Counted from the stretch's first letter, positions 11,186 to 22,191 are shown. The stretch is 64,000 nt of DNA from Prorocentrum cordatum (GCA_963575745.1 CAUYUJ010014205.1:419087-483086), one strand, 5' to 3'. Numbers and translations: made by a program. Notes: generated by a model from the sequence alone, not told the origin.

Positions 11186-13535
11186 TATGCGATCCGTGCA
11201 GTGTACCAGGCCTCTCGTCCTTTGCTCGGCTCCTCCAGTTAGCAGGAGCTCAGAATCCCACAATGGCGTGACGGCTAAGAATAGCCCTGGTTTTGGAAGG
11301 TACCCTTCCCTCCTTCGTGTTGTGGGCTCTCCGCCTTGGGGTGCTTTTCGTTCGGGCTCTGTGCATGGTGCCCTGGGCCTCTGGCAAAGGGGCCCCATCT
11401 TCTCATTTCGACTGTATCTCAGGCAGCACAAGTAGGACGAGGTGTTGCGTGTGGGGGGGGCAGCTGCGAGGCCAGGTGCCTGCGCATGTCAACCTGCGGG
11501 GGCGCACAGATGACAGCGCTCCGCGCCGCGCGGCTGGGGCCGGTTCAGGGGCGCGTTGCAGAATGCAAAGCGCGAAGGTGGGTGCTCGAGCTTATCCGAG
11601 GCTGTGCGGGATTTTCTGAGGGCCTCCACGGCGGTCGGGCGGAAGACCGTCCTGTGAGAATTTCGGAGCTTGCAGACCCCAACGGCGGCGATGACGACGA
11701 CGACGGCGACGACGACGATGTCGGCAGCGACGACGACGACGGCGGCAGCGACGACGACGACGGCGGCAGCGACGACGGCGGCGGCGGCGCCGGCGGCGAC
11801 TGCGGCGACGGCTCTGGTCGCGCCCGCCCCCACTTGCAGGAGCGGCGCCGAGCGAGAGCTGTCGCGAAGCAGCTCGACGTCGACGATCTCCATCTGAAGA
11901 GAAGGAGCGCCGCCGCCGAATGGCAGTCGCTGCTCCTGCGGGGGCTGCCCATGCGCGGGTCCGTTTGGCGGCTCACTGGTGCTGCCCACCTTGCTTCGTC
12001 CGCCGAAGCCTTCCTCCTCGCAGCAGTGCTGTGAGATGCCCCCTCGCCCGCCAGGAGGGTTCCAAGGAAGCCGCCGCTGGTGGTAGTCTGCTCATGCGGG
12101 GGAGCCCCGCCCCCGCGAGGCCCGCTCTGACGCCCCCTGGTGCTGCCCGCTTGTTGCCGTGAGGAAAGGGGTCCCGAGGTCGCTCGCCGCGTTCGGCCTC
12201 CTGGCGCACCTCCGAGGGCTCCAGAGCCGTGAAGAACCAGCTCGGGGAAAGCCCCTCGGGTCCGGGACCTGCTTCCCTCAGGGCACTTCTCCCTCGCGCC
12301 CTCTGGTTCTGCCCACCTGGCCTTCGCCCGCTGAAGCCCCCTCCTTGCAGAGATGCTCAGTCGGCCCCCCAGGAGGGCCCCAAGCCAGCCCAGCACCAGC
12401 CAAGCAAGCGCCCAAGAGGAGCCATGAAAGGCCCCGACTGGTCCCAAAAGGGCCCCAACTGACCCCAGATATGGCCGTGATGGGCGCCCCCAGTCTGGTC
12501 ACGTCAGTCGTTTTGCACCGCCCCCCCCCCAGATCCGTAAGGTCCGCGCACTTTTTGGGTAGCGGCGCGGTGACGTGGGACACGAGGCGTTGAAGAACAG
12601 CAGCCAGGCCGCTGCTGGGCAAATTGTGCACTTGTGCAAGCGGAAAAGTACGAGAGCAGCCTCGGCACCAGGGGTCCACGCACACGCTCCTCGTCTTGGG
12701 CCTCCCCCCAGCGCTGGGGTCGGGGCGGGGGGAGGAGGCGCGAGGAAGGAGAGGAGCGCGAGGGAGAGGGCGCGGGGTGGACAGACGCCCTTTGGGAGAG
12801 AGGCGAAGAGCGAGGAAGGCAGAGAGGAGGCATGGCATCGGCACGTCACTGCTTCTGCGCGCCGACTTGAATGTCGATGCCAGCAGTTTAGTACTCATGT
12901 TGCCGGTTGCCTCCCTGCTCCGGTCAAATCATTGCCGCAGTTCGCATGTATTCGCGGAGCGTTGTACAGGTTACCAGGAGATCGGAAATGCACTCCCGCC
13001 CCGTCGCCGCACAGCACAGATTGCCGAGAGTTGGCGGCGTGGGGCGTACAGTGATGTGCAGCACCTAGCTTTTTAAGAGTAGGGTAAAGGCCAAGGTGCC
13101 CCGATCGTTGCTCCCATGCTCAGCCTGCTCGATTTCATCCTCTCTACCTTTTTAACTAAGATCTCAGCTTCATTGAGCCCGCAGAGCGGGAGTCACGGCA
13201 GGCCCCCAATGGGAAACAAACACGCAAGTTTCGCAATCGGTGGGCGTTCGGGGGTATGGCTTCGACGAGGCTCGATACCAGTCGTTGCAGTTCTTCTCTT
13301 GGAGTCTCATCTTGGCTTCACCTGGCATGTTTGGGGGCGACTTGGCGTCCTTTGGGGAGTGTGGGGGCCGTTCTGCAGTGACGGTGCAAATCGTTGAAAT
13401 GTGTTGCTTCTCGAGGGGCTTCCGTGAGGCCATCTTAGAACATCGTGCAACCATCTTGGGCGCGTTCGGGCTTATTGGGGCTTCTCAGGACCTGTGGGAG
13501 TCCAGCGGACACAAAGTACATGAGGGGCGCGTGCA
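11186..13535. other. unassigned DNA with weak internal duplications
   Basis: No conserved domain is seen. Short segments such as GCTGCCCACC followed by CCGAAGCC-type sequence and CCTCCTTGCAG recur near 11985 and 12310. GGCCCCAAGCCAGCCC-type short units appear near 12370-12440. The open frames here are R/P/S-rich and occur on both strands. Confidence 0.4.
11683..11805. repeat. imperfect GAC/GGC triplet repeat
   Basis: GACGACGACGAC blocks alternate with GGCGGCAGC, a second smaller tract of the same kind as at 9.6 kb. Confidence 0.85.
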
Positions 13536-13539
13536 CGAG

Positions 13540-13747
13540 GTGTGTGTGTGTGTGTGTGTCGATTTGTATGTGTGTGTGTTGTGTGTTGTGTATTGTATAT
13601 GTTGTGTGTTGTGTGTGTCTGTGTGTGATTACGTGTGTGTGTGTGTGTGCGTGTGTCTGTGTGTGTCTGTGTGTGTGTCTGTCTGTCTGTGTGTGTGTCT
13701 GTGTGAGTGCCTGTGTGTGTGTCTGTGTGTGTGTCTGTGTGTGTGTG

Positions 13748-13778
<31 letters not shown>

Positions 13779-13900
13779 CAGTGTGTGTCCGTGTGTGTGT
13801 GTGTGTCTGTGTGTGTGTGTGTGTGTGTGTCTGTGTCTGTGTCTGTGTCTGTGCGTGTGCGTGTGCGTGTGTGCGTGTGTGTGTGTGTGGGTGTGGTGTG
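13540..13900. repeat. (TG)n microsatellite before the gap
   Basis: About 360 bp of TGTGTG with TCTG, TGCG and TGTTG variants runs directly into the N run. Its true length is unknown. Confidence 0.92.
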
Positions 13901-14000
13901 NNNNNNNNNNNNNNNNNNNNNNNNNNNNNNNNNNNNNNNNNNNNNNNNNNNNNNNNNNNNNNNNNNNNNNNNNNNNNNNNNNNNNNNNNNNNNNNNNNNN
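13901..14000. other. assembly gap of 100 N
   Basis: Exactly 100 undetermined bases after the TG tract, probably a placeholder length. The left end of the following element is therefore not known. Confidence 0.98.
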
Positions 14001-14204
14001 CATCTCGAGGAGGCGTCCGACGCACCGCCTGGGCCGCGCGCCGGCCCCCCGCGCCCGCCCCGGCGGCGCCCCCCGCCTAGCGCCGCCCTCGGCTGCCCTT
14101 CGACGCGACCGATCGCTTCTGAATGGCTGACGACACTTCGTTGATCAGGTTTCTCTGTCGCATCCCCCCTTGCTCCCCGCCCTGAAGTCAGTGACTGAGA
14201 GCTG

Positions 14205-15245
14205 GTGGGACAACGCGTGCCTGAACCCGAGTTCACGGCCGCGCCTAGAGACGAGCGGGGGCTGGAGGAGAGGGAGGAGGTCCTGAGGTACGAATTTTTG
14301 GAGGCTGGTGGCCCCGTGCCCACCGCCACTGGGGAGTCGAGTGAACTGCAGGGCGCGCAAGCTAGCAATGGGGCTGCCGCAGGCACTGTACGCTCACACC
14401 CGACTGGTCACACCTCAACGACTGACATCCTGAACCCCGACCCCCCCCCCTCACCGCCGCCAGGACTAGGCGGCCCAGAAGCGAGGGAGGGCACGGCGAC
14501 AGACCCGCCCGCGGGAACAAGAGCTCTCTTGCCGAACGCCCCGCCCTCTGCTCCCATCCTTTCCTCCCCTACCCGCCTTCAATCTGGAGATGCGACCACG
14601 TGTCGCCCTGAACCCGCGAGTGACCCGGCACCGACGGACCCTCGACATTCTGACGCTTCGACTCCTCTCTTTCCCCCTATCTCACATGTTTCTGCGACCG
14701 TTAGTCACCCTGAACCCCTGCCAGATGAGCAGGCCTCTCCCGTTCCTTTCCCTGATCATTCTAGCCATGCGACCGTTAGTCGCCCTGAACCCGCCGAAGG
14801 CTCCGCCCGCCTCCACCCCGCCTCTCCTCTCCCCCCCCAGGTGGAAGCAGCATCCGACCAACCTGGGCCCCTCAACCCATCGTGCAGGAACGCCAGCGAC
14901 GTGCCCCCCCCCGTAGTTGTCGGGATGGGCACCACCGAGGTCCCCAGCTACTCAGAGGCCGTCGCGGGACGGGACCTGGATACCATAGCAGGTGGGGACA
15001 GGCCGACCAGAAGGCCACGAGGCCACAGCAGTCCGCAGACAACACGAAGCAGCGGCCACGACTCCCCAGGACGACCGACCGCGTGGACCGACCAGGCGAC
15101 CTTCCCCCTCTCCCGCCGCGACGAGGAAGGGGCAGATCTGCAGATCAGCAGAGATCGGCCCGCCCCCCCCGCCCAAGTAGGCGCCACCTCTGGACCTGCT
15201 ATCGCCCCCAACGCTAACCATTTGCCCCCCTCCTGCCCCCCGTAG
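14205..15245 (+). CDS. disordered Pro/Ser/Thr-rich ORF, unknown function
   Basis: This 346-codon frame is the first long ORF after the gap. It is rich in P, S, T and A and has imperfect internal repeats around HPEP/RPEP (SATVSHPEP, HATVSRPEP, TTCRPEPA). No folded domain is recognisable. A 10-base C run at 14441-14450 lies inside it and could hide a frame error. Its position at the 5' end of the LINE-like element suggests an ORF1-like linker or nucleic-acid-binding protein, but nothing proves that. Confidence 0.35.
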   Translation: MGQRVPEPEFTAAPRDERGLEEREEVLRYEFLEAGGPVPTATGESSELQGAQASNGAAAGTVRSHPTGHTSTTDILNPDPPPSPPPGLGGPEAREGTATDPPAGTRALLPNAPPSAPILSSPTRLQSGDATTCRPEPASDPAPTDPRHSDASTPLFPPISHVSATVSHPEPLPDEQASPVPFPDHSSHATVSRPEPAEGSARLHPASPLPPQVEAASDQPGPLNPSCRNASDVPPPVVVGMGTTEVPSYSEAVAGRDLDTIAGGDRPTRRPRGHSSPQTTRSSGHDSPGRPTAWTDQATFPLSRRDEEGADLQISRDRPAPPAQVGATSGPAIAPNANHLPPSCPP

Positions 15246-15352
15246 ACGGCACCGACGCCCCCGTAGGAGGCGCAGACAGCGAGGCGAATGGCCCCGGCTA
15301 CCAAACCGAGCGCGCGGCGCCAACGACCGGCCCAACCGCCGAAAGGCAGGGC

Positions 15353-16252
15353 GTGACACCTGCACTCCGGGGAGACGTACCCAGCGCAGTCGCGGGCGCT
15401 GCCACGCCCGCGGCATCGCGCACCGCCGGTGCAGCGCACTCCATGGGCGTGGAGCGCGGCCCCGCCGCTGCCCCAGCGCGTCGGGCGCAGTGCGAGTCGA
15501 CGAGCGACTCTGAACCCCCGCCAGAGGCAGAGCTGGTCGCGCAGGTCGCCACGTGGACCTGCAGCATATGCAGGTCCCAACATCCTGCGTTGCAGCTTGC
15601 CTGCTTAAACCCGCGACCGTTTGCGGATCGCCCCGAAATCCCAGACAGACCATGCCCAGGGGCGCGCCCCGACCCCGGCATGCACTGGAGCACGCGGGGC
15701 AACGACATGCTCTGGCCGTGCCAGAGGTGCCCTGCACTCACGCCCATCACCGAAGGGCGCTGCACCCACTGTGATCATGGACGACCGAGGGACTTCGACC
15801 AGTGGGGCCCTTTCGAACACGAGGCCGACCTGTCGTGGGCCCCCAGAACCCCTCAACAGAGCGCAGCCCTCACTGACATGATGAGCTGGCTTGCTGAAGG
15901 ATACCGTCGAGACCCACCGCAGCACGGAACCCCGCGTGAGGATTGCGAGGCAAACCAGACAAACGACATCCCCGCCAGCGCGGAGGTAGGTGCGCCCACG
16001 AGCGCGCTGGGCGCAGCCGACGCCACCAGGCCTCTCTGGTCCCAGAGCGGCCACGACCGCGTGGCCCGGAGACGCGGGATAGAGCCACGCGCGCACGAGC
16101 TCCTCGACATACGGTTTGCGCACCTGCACCAGGGTGTCCAGATTGCACGACCCGAACCGCTCGGGCGACCCCCCCCGCAACGCGGGCGGAACAACGCGTC
16201 GCCAACGCCCATTCGCAGACCATGGAGGAGGCAGCAATGCAAGTCAACATGA
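15353..16252 (+). CDS. zinc-finger ORF with RanBP2-like CxxC pairs
   Basis: Frame 2 encodes a Trp-led cysteine motif, WTCSICRS, near residue 67 and a clearer one, WPCQRCP, then ten residues, then CTHC (about residues 124-140). The W-x-C-x2-C-x10-C-x2-C pattern resembles RanBP2-type zinc ribbons, which bind RNA or ubiquitin. The 3' part overlaps the next long ORF in another frame, so one of the two frames is not used there, or a frame change joins them. I favour a junction near 16.2 kb. Confidence 0.45.
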   Translation: MTPALRGDVPSAVAGAATPAASRTAGAAHSMGVERGPAAAPARRAQCESTSDSEPPPEAELVAQVATWTCSICRSQHPALQLACLNPRPFADRPEIPDRPCPGARPDPGMHWSTRGNDMLWPCQRCPALTPITEGRCTHCDHGRPRDFDQWGPFEHEADLSWAPRTPQQSAALTDMMSWLAEGYRRDPPQHGTPREDCEANQTNDIPASAEVGAPTSALGAADATRPLWSQSGHDRVARRRGIEPRAHELLDIRFAHLHQGVQIARPEPLGRPPPQRGRNNASPTPIRRPWRRQQCKST

Positions 16253-18777
16253 GGCTGCAGCCACAGCGCGCAGGGCAAGGACTCGACCGGTTCCCCCTGC
16301 CCGGATTACAAGCAGGGCCCCCCGACCGCACACTGGTCAGAGGGGCGCTCATATGGGAAGGCAGGCGTGGCAGGACGTCCTTCCCGTCCACGCGCGACAT
16401 GTTAACATGGGCACGACTCGCAGCAGCGGGCGCCTTCCCGGACCGCGCGGTGGATGCCATCGGCCCGTCACCCGCGGGCTTCACTAGGGCATGCCCAGAC
16501 GTCATAGGACGGCACCTGCGGGGCTCGGGGAACGCGCCCCTCTTGCTGCCCGACAGCGACGGAGATGGAGACATGCGTCTCTCCACGACTAGGCCAGTCA
16601 CGGCGGCGTGGCCAAGAAGGGGCCCCCCCCTCGTGCCACCCCATGGTTTCAACCCGCACATGCAGGCCCAATGCGGCACCTGCGGCTCCTGGAAGTTCCG
16701 AGAGGGCCCTCTGGCAGAGATGTGCCCCGTCTGTTTTAGATTCAGTCGGGCGACCATGCAAGAAGCCGACTACGATCAAGCCATTCTTGTCCAGGTCGCC
16801 CCAAGCGGCTGGATACAAAGGCTTCTTTTCGACTGTCTGGGCGACGCTGCCCTCTCAGCCCAGGCGCGCGCAGCACAAGCATACGCGCCGCTATGCTCAC
16901 CAGGGGAGGGGCAGCTTGCCAGCTACACCCCCTCCTGGCTCGTGGGCGAGCTGCTCCTAGCCTGGAAATGGATGGTCGACTCAGAAGACTCCACATGGGA
17001 AGACCCAGCGGCGAGCGATCACCAACACGGTGCCGCGGCGGCGCTCTCCGCGCTATGCGGATCGAACCTGCGGTACGCCACGGATTTAGCATGCGTCATC
17101 CGAGCGCAGGCCCTGAGGAACCGCGAGGTAGCAGAATGGTTACCGCGAGCCATCACCACCACACATGAGACTATCCCACCCGCCCTTGGCACTAACGACT
17201 GCCAAGCGCAAGCCGACGACCTCAGCGAGCTAGGAGGCATGAACAGACTCGTGCAATTCGGGCTCTCCGACAGGGGCGTGGACTGGATTGCCCACATGAC
17301 GGGTCTCAGCGGACGCCAGACCGAACTCCCCGACGACCCCCTCTTTCTCGCACGGCAACAATACGGGGGCGGCATGACCGGCGAAGAGCAAGAGGTAGCC
17401 CTAGAAGGGATACCAGTTCTCACAGCAGCGGCTCAGCACGAACGTCGCCACGACATCGCCAACCTGCGACCCATGTCTTCGCTGGGCAGACCGCTGGCCA
17501 GACGGCTCCGCGCGGATGCCGACGGCACAAGCACCCGGACAGGCCAAACGGCCGCCGCGCCAACGCGTGCCAGTAGTGACGCAGTGGACGCAGCCAGCGC
17601 CACTGCGGGTGAACGCGCCGGGCGCACGCACGCCTCCACCCCCTGGGACCAAAGTGCGCGCGGAGCCCCAGCGCACCTCAACAGCGGTGGGTCCACGACT
17701 CCCATGGAAGTCGACGCAGGACACTCCGCCGACCTAGCCCACGACCTGGGACATAGAAGAAGCAACAGGCCGCGCATAGGAGTGACAGGCGGGCTCACAG
17801 ACCGCGCTGGACAGCTAGCGCGGACCATAACAAAAAACGAGATTGCGCACGTTAGGCAGCAGGCCATGGCGAATCGCACGCTACAGAACTACACTTGGAG
17901 CGGGTACCGGGTCCCCTTCCTCTGGCTGTCAGCTGTCGAGACCACCAGGGAGGCACTCAACGGCTTCCGGGTCATGTTAGAATGGTGGGAGGGACGTGAC
18001 GCGACGACGAGCGGCGACGCGCTCGTGATCCTGCGAGACGAGGCACGCACACTCTCGCAACGGAGCGGCCTGAACGTCCCCTCCCCTCAGGAATGGGGCT
18101 ACCTACACGCGCGGCTACAGGAGCACCTGATTGACCTCGCGGACCCGCACGGATGGGCACAAACCGATGTGATGTTAGGGCTACAAGGAGCAGGCGCGCC
18201 GCCTCCTCAAGGGGCGCGCGAACCGCCCGCACCTCAGGGACCTCCACAGGCCCGACGCATGGACGACAGCAGCACCGCCGCGCCCGCCGACCATCGCACC
18301 CTCAATGGCTCGAGCGTGCGAATTCTGCCACGCCCCATCTCGCACCAGCCCGAATGGCGCACGGTCCTGACCATCTACGACGTCGCCAGCGCACTAGATC
18401 GCAGGGACCAAACCGACGAGGACGCCAACGCTCCACCCGCTGCGCTACCCGACGACGGTTCGGTGGACGGCGCCGCGGCGCAAAGGGCACACGACATGCT
18501 AAGGGACATCCCGAGCCCTGGCGCTGATCAAGGCCAGTGGCTATCGGCTGCGATGCGGCTCATCCTGCGCCCCCACTATCGCTCTCTGATACGCCGCTGC
18601 TCGTGCGGAGGCAGATTGATGGAAGACCCTTCGACGTTGTCGCAAGATGGCTCAGACGGGCCGCGGTGCTATCGCCGGCTCAGCTCGTGTGCTTTGCCAC
18701 AGTGGCCACCGGTATGCCTACTGAGGCGTTTCTTGTATACGAACCCTTCAGCGCCGGCGCGCTGGGGGACACCCTAA
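15943..18777 (+). CDS. long ORF of 944 codons with a zinc ribbon, unknown family
   Basis: This is among the longest uninterrupted frames in the window. The first ~95 codons are R/P-rich and overlap the preceding frame, so the real start is probably near the ATG codons at 16222-16252. A zinc ribbon, CGTCG then CPVC, occurs near residues 244-262 (about 16672-16730). A mixed helical region follows (for example WLVGELLLAWKWMV), then a low-complexity stretch at 17500-17700, then a second globular part (YRVPFLWLSAVETTREAL). The last ~70 codons look unnatural; frame 3 carries the better sequence from about 18.54-18.6 kb. Not recognised; possibly the LINE ORF1 protein. Confidence 0.5.
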   Translation: MRGKPDKRHPRQRGGRCAHERAGRSRRHQASLVPERPRPRGPETRDRATRARAPRHTVCAPAPGCPDCTTRTARATPPATRAEQRVANAHSQTMEEAAMQVNMRLQPQRAGQGLDRFPLPGLQAGPPDRTLVRGALIWEGRRGRTSFPSTRDMLTWARLAAAGAFPDRAVDAIGPSPAGFTRACPDVIGRHLRGSGNAPLLLPDSDGDGDMRLSTTRPVTAAWPRRGPPLVPPHGFNPHMQAQCGTCGSWKFREGPLAEMCPVCFRFSRATMQEADYDQAILVQVAPSGWIQRLLFDCLGDAALSAQARAAQAYAPLCSPGEGQLASYTPSWLVGELLLAWKWMVDSEDSTWEDPAASDHQHGAAAALSALCGSNLRYATDLACVIRAQALRNREVAEWLPRAITTTHETIPPALGTNDCQAQADDLSELGGMNRLVQFGLSDRGVDWIAHMTGLSGRQTELPDDPLFLARQQYGGGMTGEEQEVALEGIPVLTAAAQHERRHDIANLRPMSSLGRPLARRLRADADGTSTRTGQTAAAPTRASSDAVDAASATAGERAGRTHASTPWDQSARGAPAHLNSGGSTTPMEVDAGHSADLAHDLGHRRSNRPRIGVTGGLTDRAGQLARTITKNEIAHVRQQAMANRTLQNYTWSGYRVPFLWLSAVETTREALNGFRVMLEWWEGRDATTSGDALVILRDEARTLSQRSGLNVPSPQEWGYLHARLQEHLIDLADPHGWAQTDVMLGLQGAGAPPPQGAREPPAPQGPPQARRMDDSSTAAPADHRTLNGSSVRILPRPISHQPEWRTVLTIYDVASALDRRDQTDEDANAPPAALPDDGSVDGAAAQRAHDMLRDIPSPGADQGQWLSAAMRLILRPHYRSLIRRCSCGGRLMEDPSTLSQDGSDGPRCYRRLSSCALPQWPPVCLLRRFLYTNPSAPARWGTP

Positions 18778-19695
18778 GACACCTCGCATGTCTTATGCAG
18801 GACTCCACCAGAGAAGGGGAGCAACAAGGGCGCTTCGTACACAACGAACTGACAGCCGCCGTGGCTAGGGCTAGCCAACCGCCTGCCCCCCCTGCCCAGA
18901 TGGATGCCACGAGGGAGCGATGCCCGATCTGCCAGGACATCATGATCGGTCGGGTGTCCAGCATAATACCAGGTGGGCACCGAGCGCATTTTTCACTGTC
19001 TCGAGGACTGGAGAATGCGGCAAAGAAGGGACGAGCGTCAGTGTCCGCTGTGCCGCGCCGAGGATAACGGTGACACCCTCCAGGTCACCGAACCACCTGC
19101 TCCAACAACGCCCGGCGCACCTGCACAAGGGACGGAGATTGGGAACGTAGCCCCTGCCCCCCCCCCGCGCAGCCCAACGCGACAGACGACCACGCCAGCA
19201 CGGCAGAAGACGGCGACGGACGGGAGGAGGACACAATTCTACCCCCAGCAACGGAGGCCGAAACGCAGTGGGCCACCAACGTCTTATGAGGGGGTCTTAC
19301 GGCTCCGACCCGACGGCACCACCGGCCCGCGGCCTCAGACACACTCCCACGAAGACGTGGACAGGCTACGGCTCATTATCCGATGGCTGCGTGAGTTCAC
19401 ACGACGGCAGGCCGCCATGGCCACCTGCCCCCCTGGGCCCGCGAACGAGGCGACGCCAGAAAGGAACCCCGAGGTGCAAGGGCCACCACGCGAAGGGACT
19501 CAACCCAGCAGAGCAGCACCCAGCCACCAGGAAACTGAGCCGCCCAGCGAGAGGGCACGACTGGAACAGCGACCCCTGGTCACCCACGAGAGATGGCGCA
19601 ACGTGGTAGTCAGAGTTAACACAGTTAGCCGCGGGCGCACGAGGGGACCAGTCCACTCACCCACGTCCATAGTCGCGGCAGCGATTCGCGAGTAA
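18537..19695 (+). pseudogene. RING-finger protein fragment split by a frame change
   Basis: Frame 3 (from 18537) ends in a RING start, RCPICQDIM, near 18916. Frame 1 (from about 18973) supplies the rest: RIFHCLEDW and then QCPLCRAED near 19045. Together these give the C-x2-C ... H ... C ... W ... CPxC pattern of RING fingers, with the break around 18965-18985 inside the domain and a shortened FH-to-C spacing. RING domains are usually E3 ubiquitin ligases. Downstream the frame is P/T/R-rich to a TAA at 19693-19695. Confidence 0.6.
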
Positions 19696-19707
19696 CGAGC
19701 GACCATC

Positions 19708-20652
19708 GTGATATGTCCGCGGGCACTGGTAGGAATCAGGCCCATCGACAACGCAGCAGCGACTTTCACGTTCCCCAACGAGGCCGGACACGACAAAGTG
19801 AGAGAGATCCTGGACCACTCAAGGAGAGCCACCGAGTGTCCAGACGCACAAGTCCCGCCCCCGCCTCCCGTCATGATGGCAGTCGACACCGGCGCCACTC
19901 AAGTGGACGCTCTGGTCGGCCTAATCCAGCTCGAGGCCGCCCCCTGCCACTTGGTCGTCCTCGCACCTGAGCGGGTTACTACACCAGGAGGGCCAGATCC
20001 GATCGGGATGACGGCCGCCGCACACACTCTCTGGGGGGGACGCCGGGCACTCAGCAGAACCAACCATCTGGCACCAGTCAGCCGACCGCTAGCTGAGCAC
20101 CGCGGCCCCATCCAGGTTCTTGCCGCGCAGATCAACTTCCTGGCCAGGCCCATGCGCTTACGACACGCCCCCAGAGTAGTGGTACACTGGGGGAATGGCA
20201 GTGCCGACCTGAGGGGCACCTTTCACATCCTCACCCCCGACTCCGGCAACGAACACGTCGTCGCTCTCATGACGCGCACCCAACGGGACATGGAGGCGCA
20301 TGGACACCAGCTGGAATGGGGCACTAACATCACGCAACTCGGGCGCAACCCAGAGTCTCTTCAACAAGGAATAGAACCACTGGTCCATCACGCCATCAAG
20401 ATCCGCACGCGGGACTCCAGTCTTGCCGACGTCAACCGCGTCATCGTGAGCGTACAGGCGGCAGCCCAGCAACTGGCATCCACCGACATCCCCACAGCAG
20501 CATGGAGACAGCACAAGACCGCAGACGTCGCCAATATCCCACTGCGACGGGGCAGCCTCTGTCTCGCCTACCCCATCGCCGCGCAGGCCGCGGCGGCCCT
20601 TGGACACAGGGTGGGCAGCACGGCGTCCGGGATCATGCTGATCAGCACCTGA
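19708..20652 (+). CDS. unknown ORF with a VDTGAT motif
   Basis: Same frame as the RING tail, after one TAA. The protein has mixed composition and looks like real coding sequence (NQVNFLARP-like hydrophobic spacing, balanced charge). MMAVDTGATQVDALVG near residue 55 resembles the catalytic D-T-G-A of retropepsins, but I cannot find a convincing flap or the later hydrophobic-glycine motif. Treat the protease reading as weak. It ends with TGA at 20650-20652, after which the same frame stays open. Confidence 0.35.
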   Translation: MICPRALVGIRPIDNAAATFTFPNEAGHDKVREILDHSRRATECPDAQVPPPPPVMMAVDTGATQVDALVGLIQLEAAPCHLVVLAPERVTTPGGPDPIGMTAAAHTLWGGRRALSRTNHLAPVSRPLAEHRGPIQVLAAQINFLARPMRLRHAPRVVVHWGNGSADLRGTFHILTPDSGNEHVVALMTRTQRDMEAHGHQLEWGTNITQLGRNPESLQQGIEPLVHHAIKIRTRDSSLADVNRVIVSVQAAAQQLASTDIPTAAWRQHKTADVANIPLRRGSLCLAYPIAAQAAAALGHRVGSTASGIMLIST

Positions 20653-20742
20653 AGCCGCGGCGGCGCCCATCATACGGAATATCCGTTCGCACATGCCTAC
20701 GGCGCTGGCCAGCAACGGTCAACCAGGCGCGGTGACACCCCC

Positions 20743-22191
20743 ATGGCCGACCCCTGGACAGGAGGCCCATCCCTGGTGCGCACTGCGGACCCGGAAGCAG
20801 GACCACATCTACGCTGGAACGTCGCCACAGAAGGCCAAGTCGACCTGGGCGCGGTCCGACACGCGGTCCAAGATGCCCTGGGGGGCAGTGCTGTATGGGC
20901 CGTCCTACGCGCACACGCCTGGCACCCCGACATCGACGCGCATCGGGACATGGCCCAGGTGGTACTTCGTGAGGGTGCGGAACAGACTATGGAGGCGGCC
21001 TGTGGGGCTGCCGGCCTCCTACCCCTAAGCGGTCAACATATCCGCATCTTCCCAGCTACCCACGCCAGGGAGCCCACGAGGCGCACCCCCGGCACGGAGA
21101 GCGCCCTGGACGACCACGTGAGAGAGGCAGCCCGACCGGGCGCGGCGGCCGCCAGACGGGCGGCGGAGCACATGCAAGTCGTCACCACTGCCAGGATGGA
21201 CCTACACGGAGTGCAAGTTGGGGGGACCGAGATACGACACCTGTGCCTAGCTCCCTGGCTGCCTGCCCACCGGCACCTGCCACTAATGGGCACAACAGTA
21301 GGGCACGGTGCGTGCCCCGCCCCCGCCACCAACCCTGACGCGGCCCATGCCGACGCGCTCCAAGGATCGGGCCTCCTGCCCTCGCCACAGACTGGGTCGA
21401 CGACCACATCGGCCCGATGCGCGCGATCGCCCCCGCGCGCCCCCACCATTGGTGCTCGAGCAACGGCAACAGGGCGGGGCCCGCGACGTCGACGCCCGCT
21501 TTGACCCAGCTGAATACATCATAAGGCAGTTTCCTCCGGCGGGCGTGTGGTAGTCCAGGCCGCGGGAGAAACGGCCAACTACATGCCTACGCTGCCCTGC
21601 TGGTGCACCATCGGCCCCCCAGCGATGGCGGACACCACGGCCGCCACGCACGGATACGCCCCGCCTGGACACATCCACGCCGAGGCCGTGGTCGGATATG
21701 TCTGGATCGCGCGAAGAACTTGCGATCACCCACCCCCGCCCACGCCAGAGGCCCTGGGGTTAGCCGCCTCAACCCCCCTACGGGCGACCCAGACAAGGCA
21801 CGCGGCCCCCGCCCCGCGACCTGGCCCAGCCAGGCCCGCACAGTACCCCCGCATGCGAGAAGTGATACTGCATCGAGCGCAGGGCGACCCACCACCCGAG
21901 GGTGGACTGGTCGAGGCATGCCCCGATGCCCTAAGGGCAGCGCAGCTTGCGCTTGGTGCGTTCGCCGAGGTACTGCCGACACATAGGATGCACGCCCTGG
22001 CCAATTGGATCGAGGCAAGGATGAGGGTAGAAGCCGACCGATCACTGGCAAGCCAGCCGATCACCGACTGCAGACACGTTCTGAGCATCGTATGCTGGCT
22101 CTTCCAGCACATTCAGGCAGCCACCCTGGACCGCGACCACTTCGACCAACTGGCCGCGGAGCTTGGTGTAGGACAGGCAACGAGCGGATGA
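20743..22191 (+). pseudogene. continuation of frame 1 with in-frame stops, unknown
   Basis: Frame 1 continues from the previous ORF with a TGA near 21502-21504, then open sequence to 22191. The segments look coding (LRWNVATEGQVDLGAVRHA; MREVILHRAQ; ADRSLASQPITDCRHVL) but contain no domain I know. Stops at 19695, 20652 and 21504 in one otherwise continuous frame suggest decay of a single long polyprotein. Confidence 0.35.

Noticed and set aside
13240-14144. Cys/Val-rich or His/Thr-rich ORFs over the TG tract and N gap
   Set aside because: Translated microsatellite and undetermined bases; X residues show they cross the gap.
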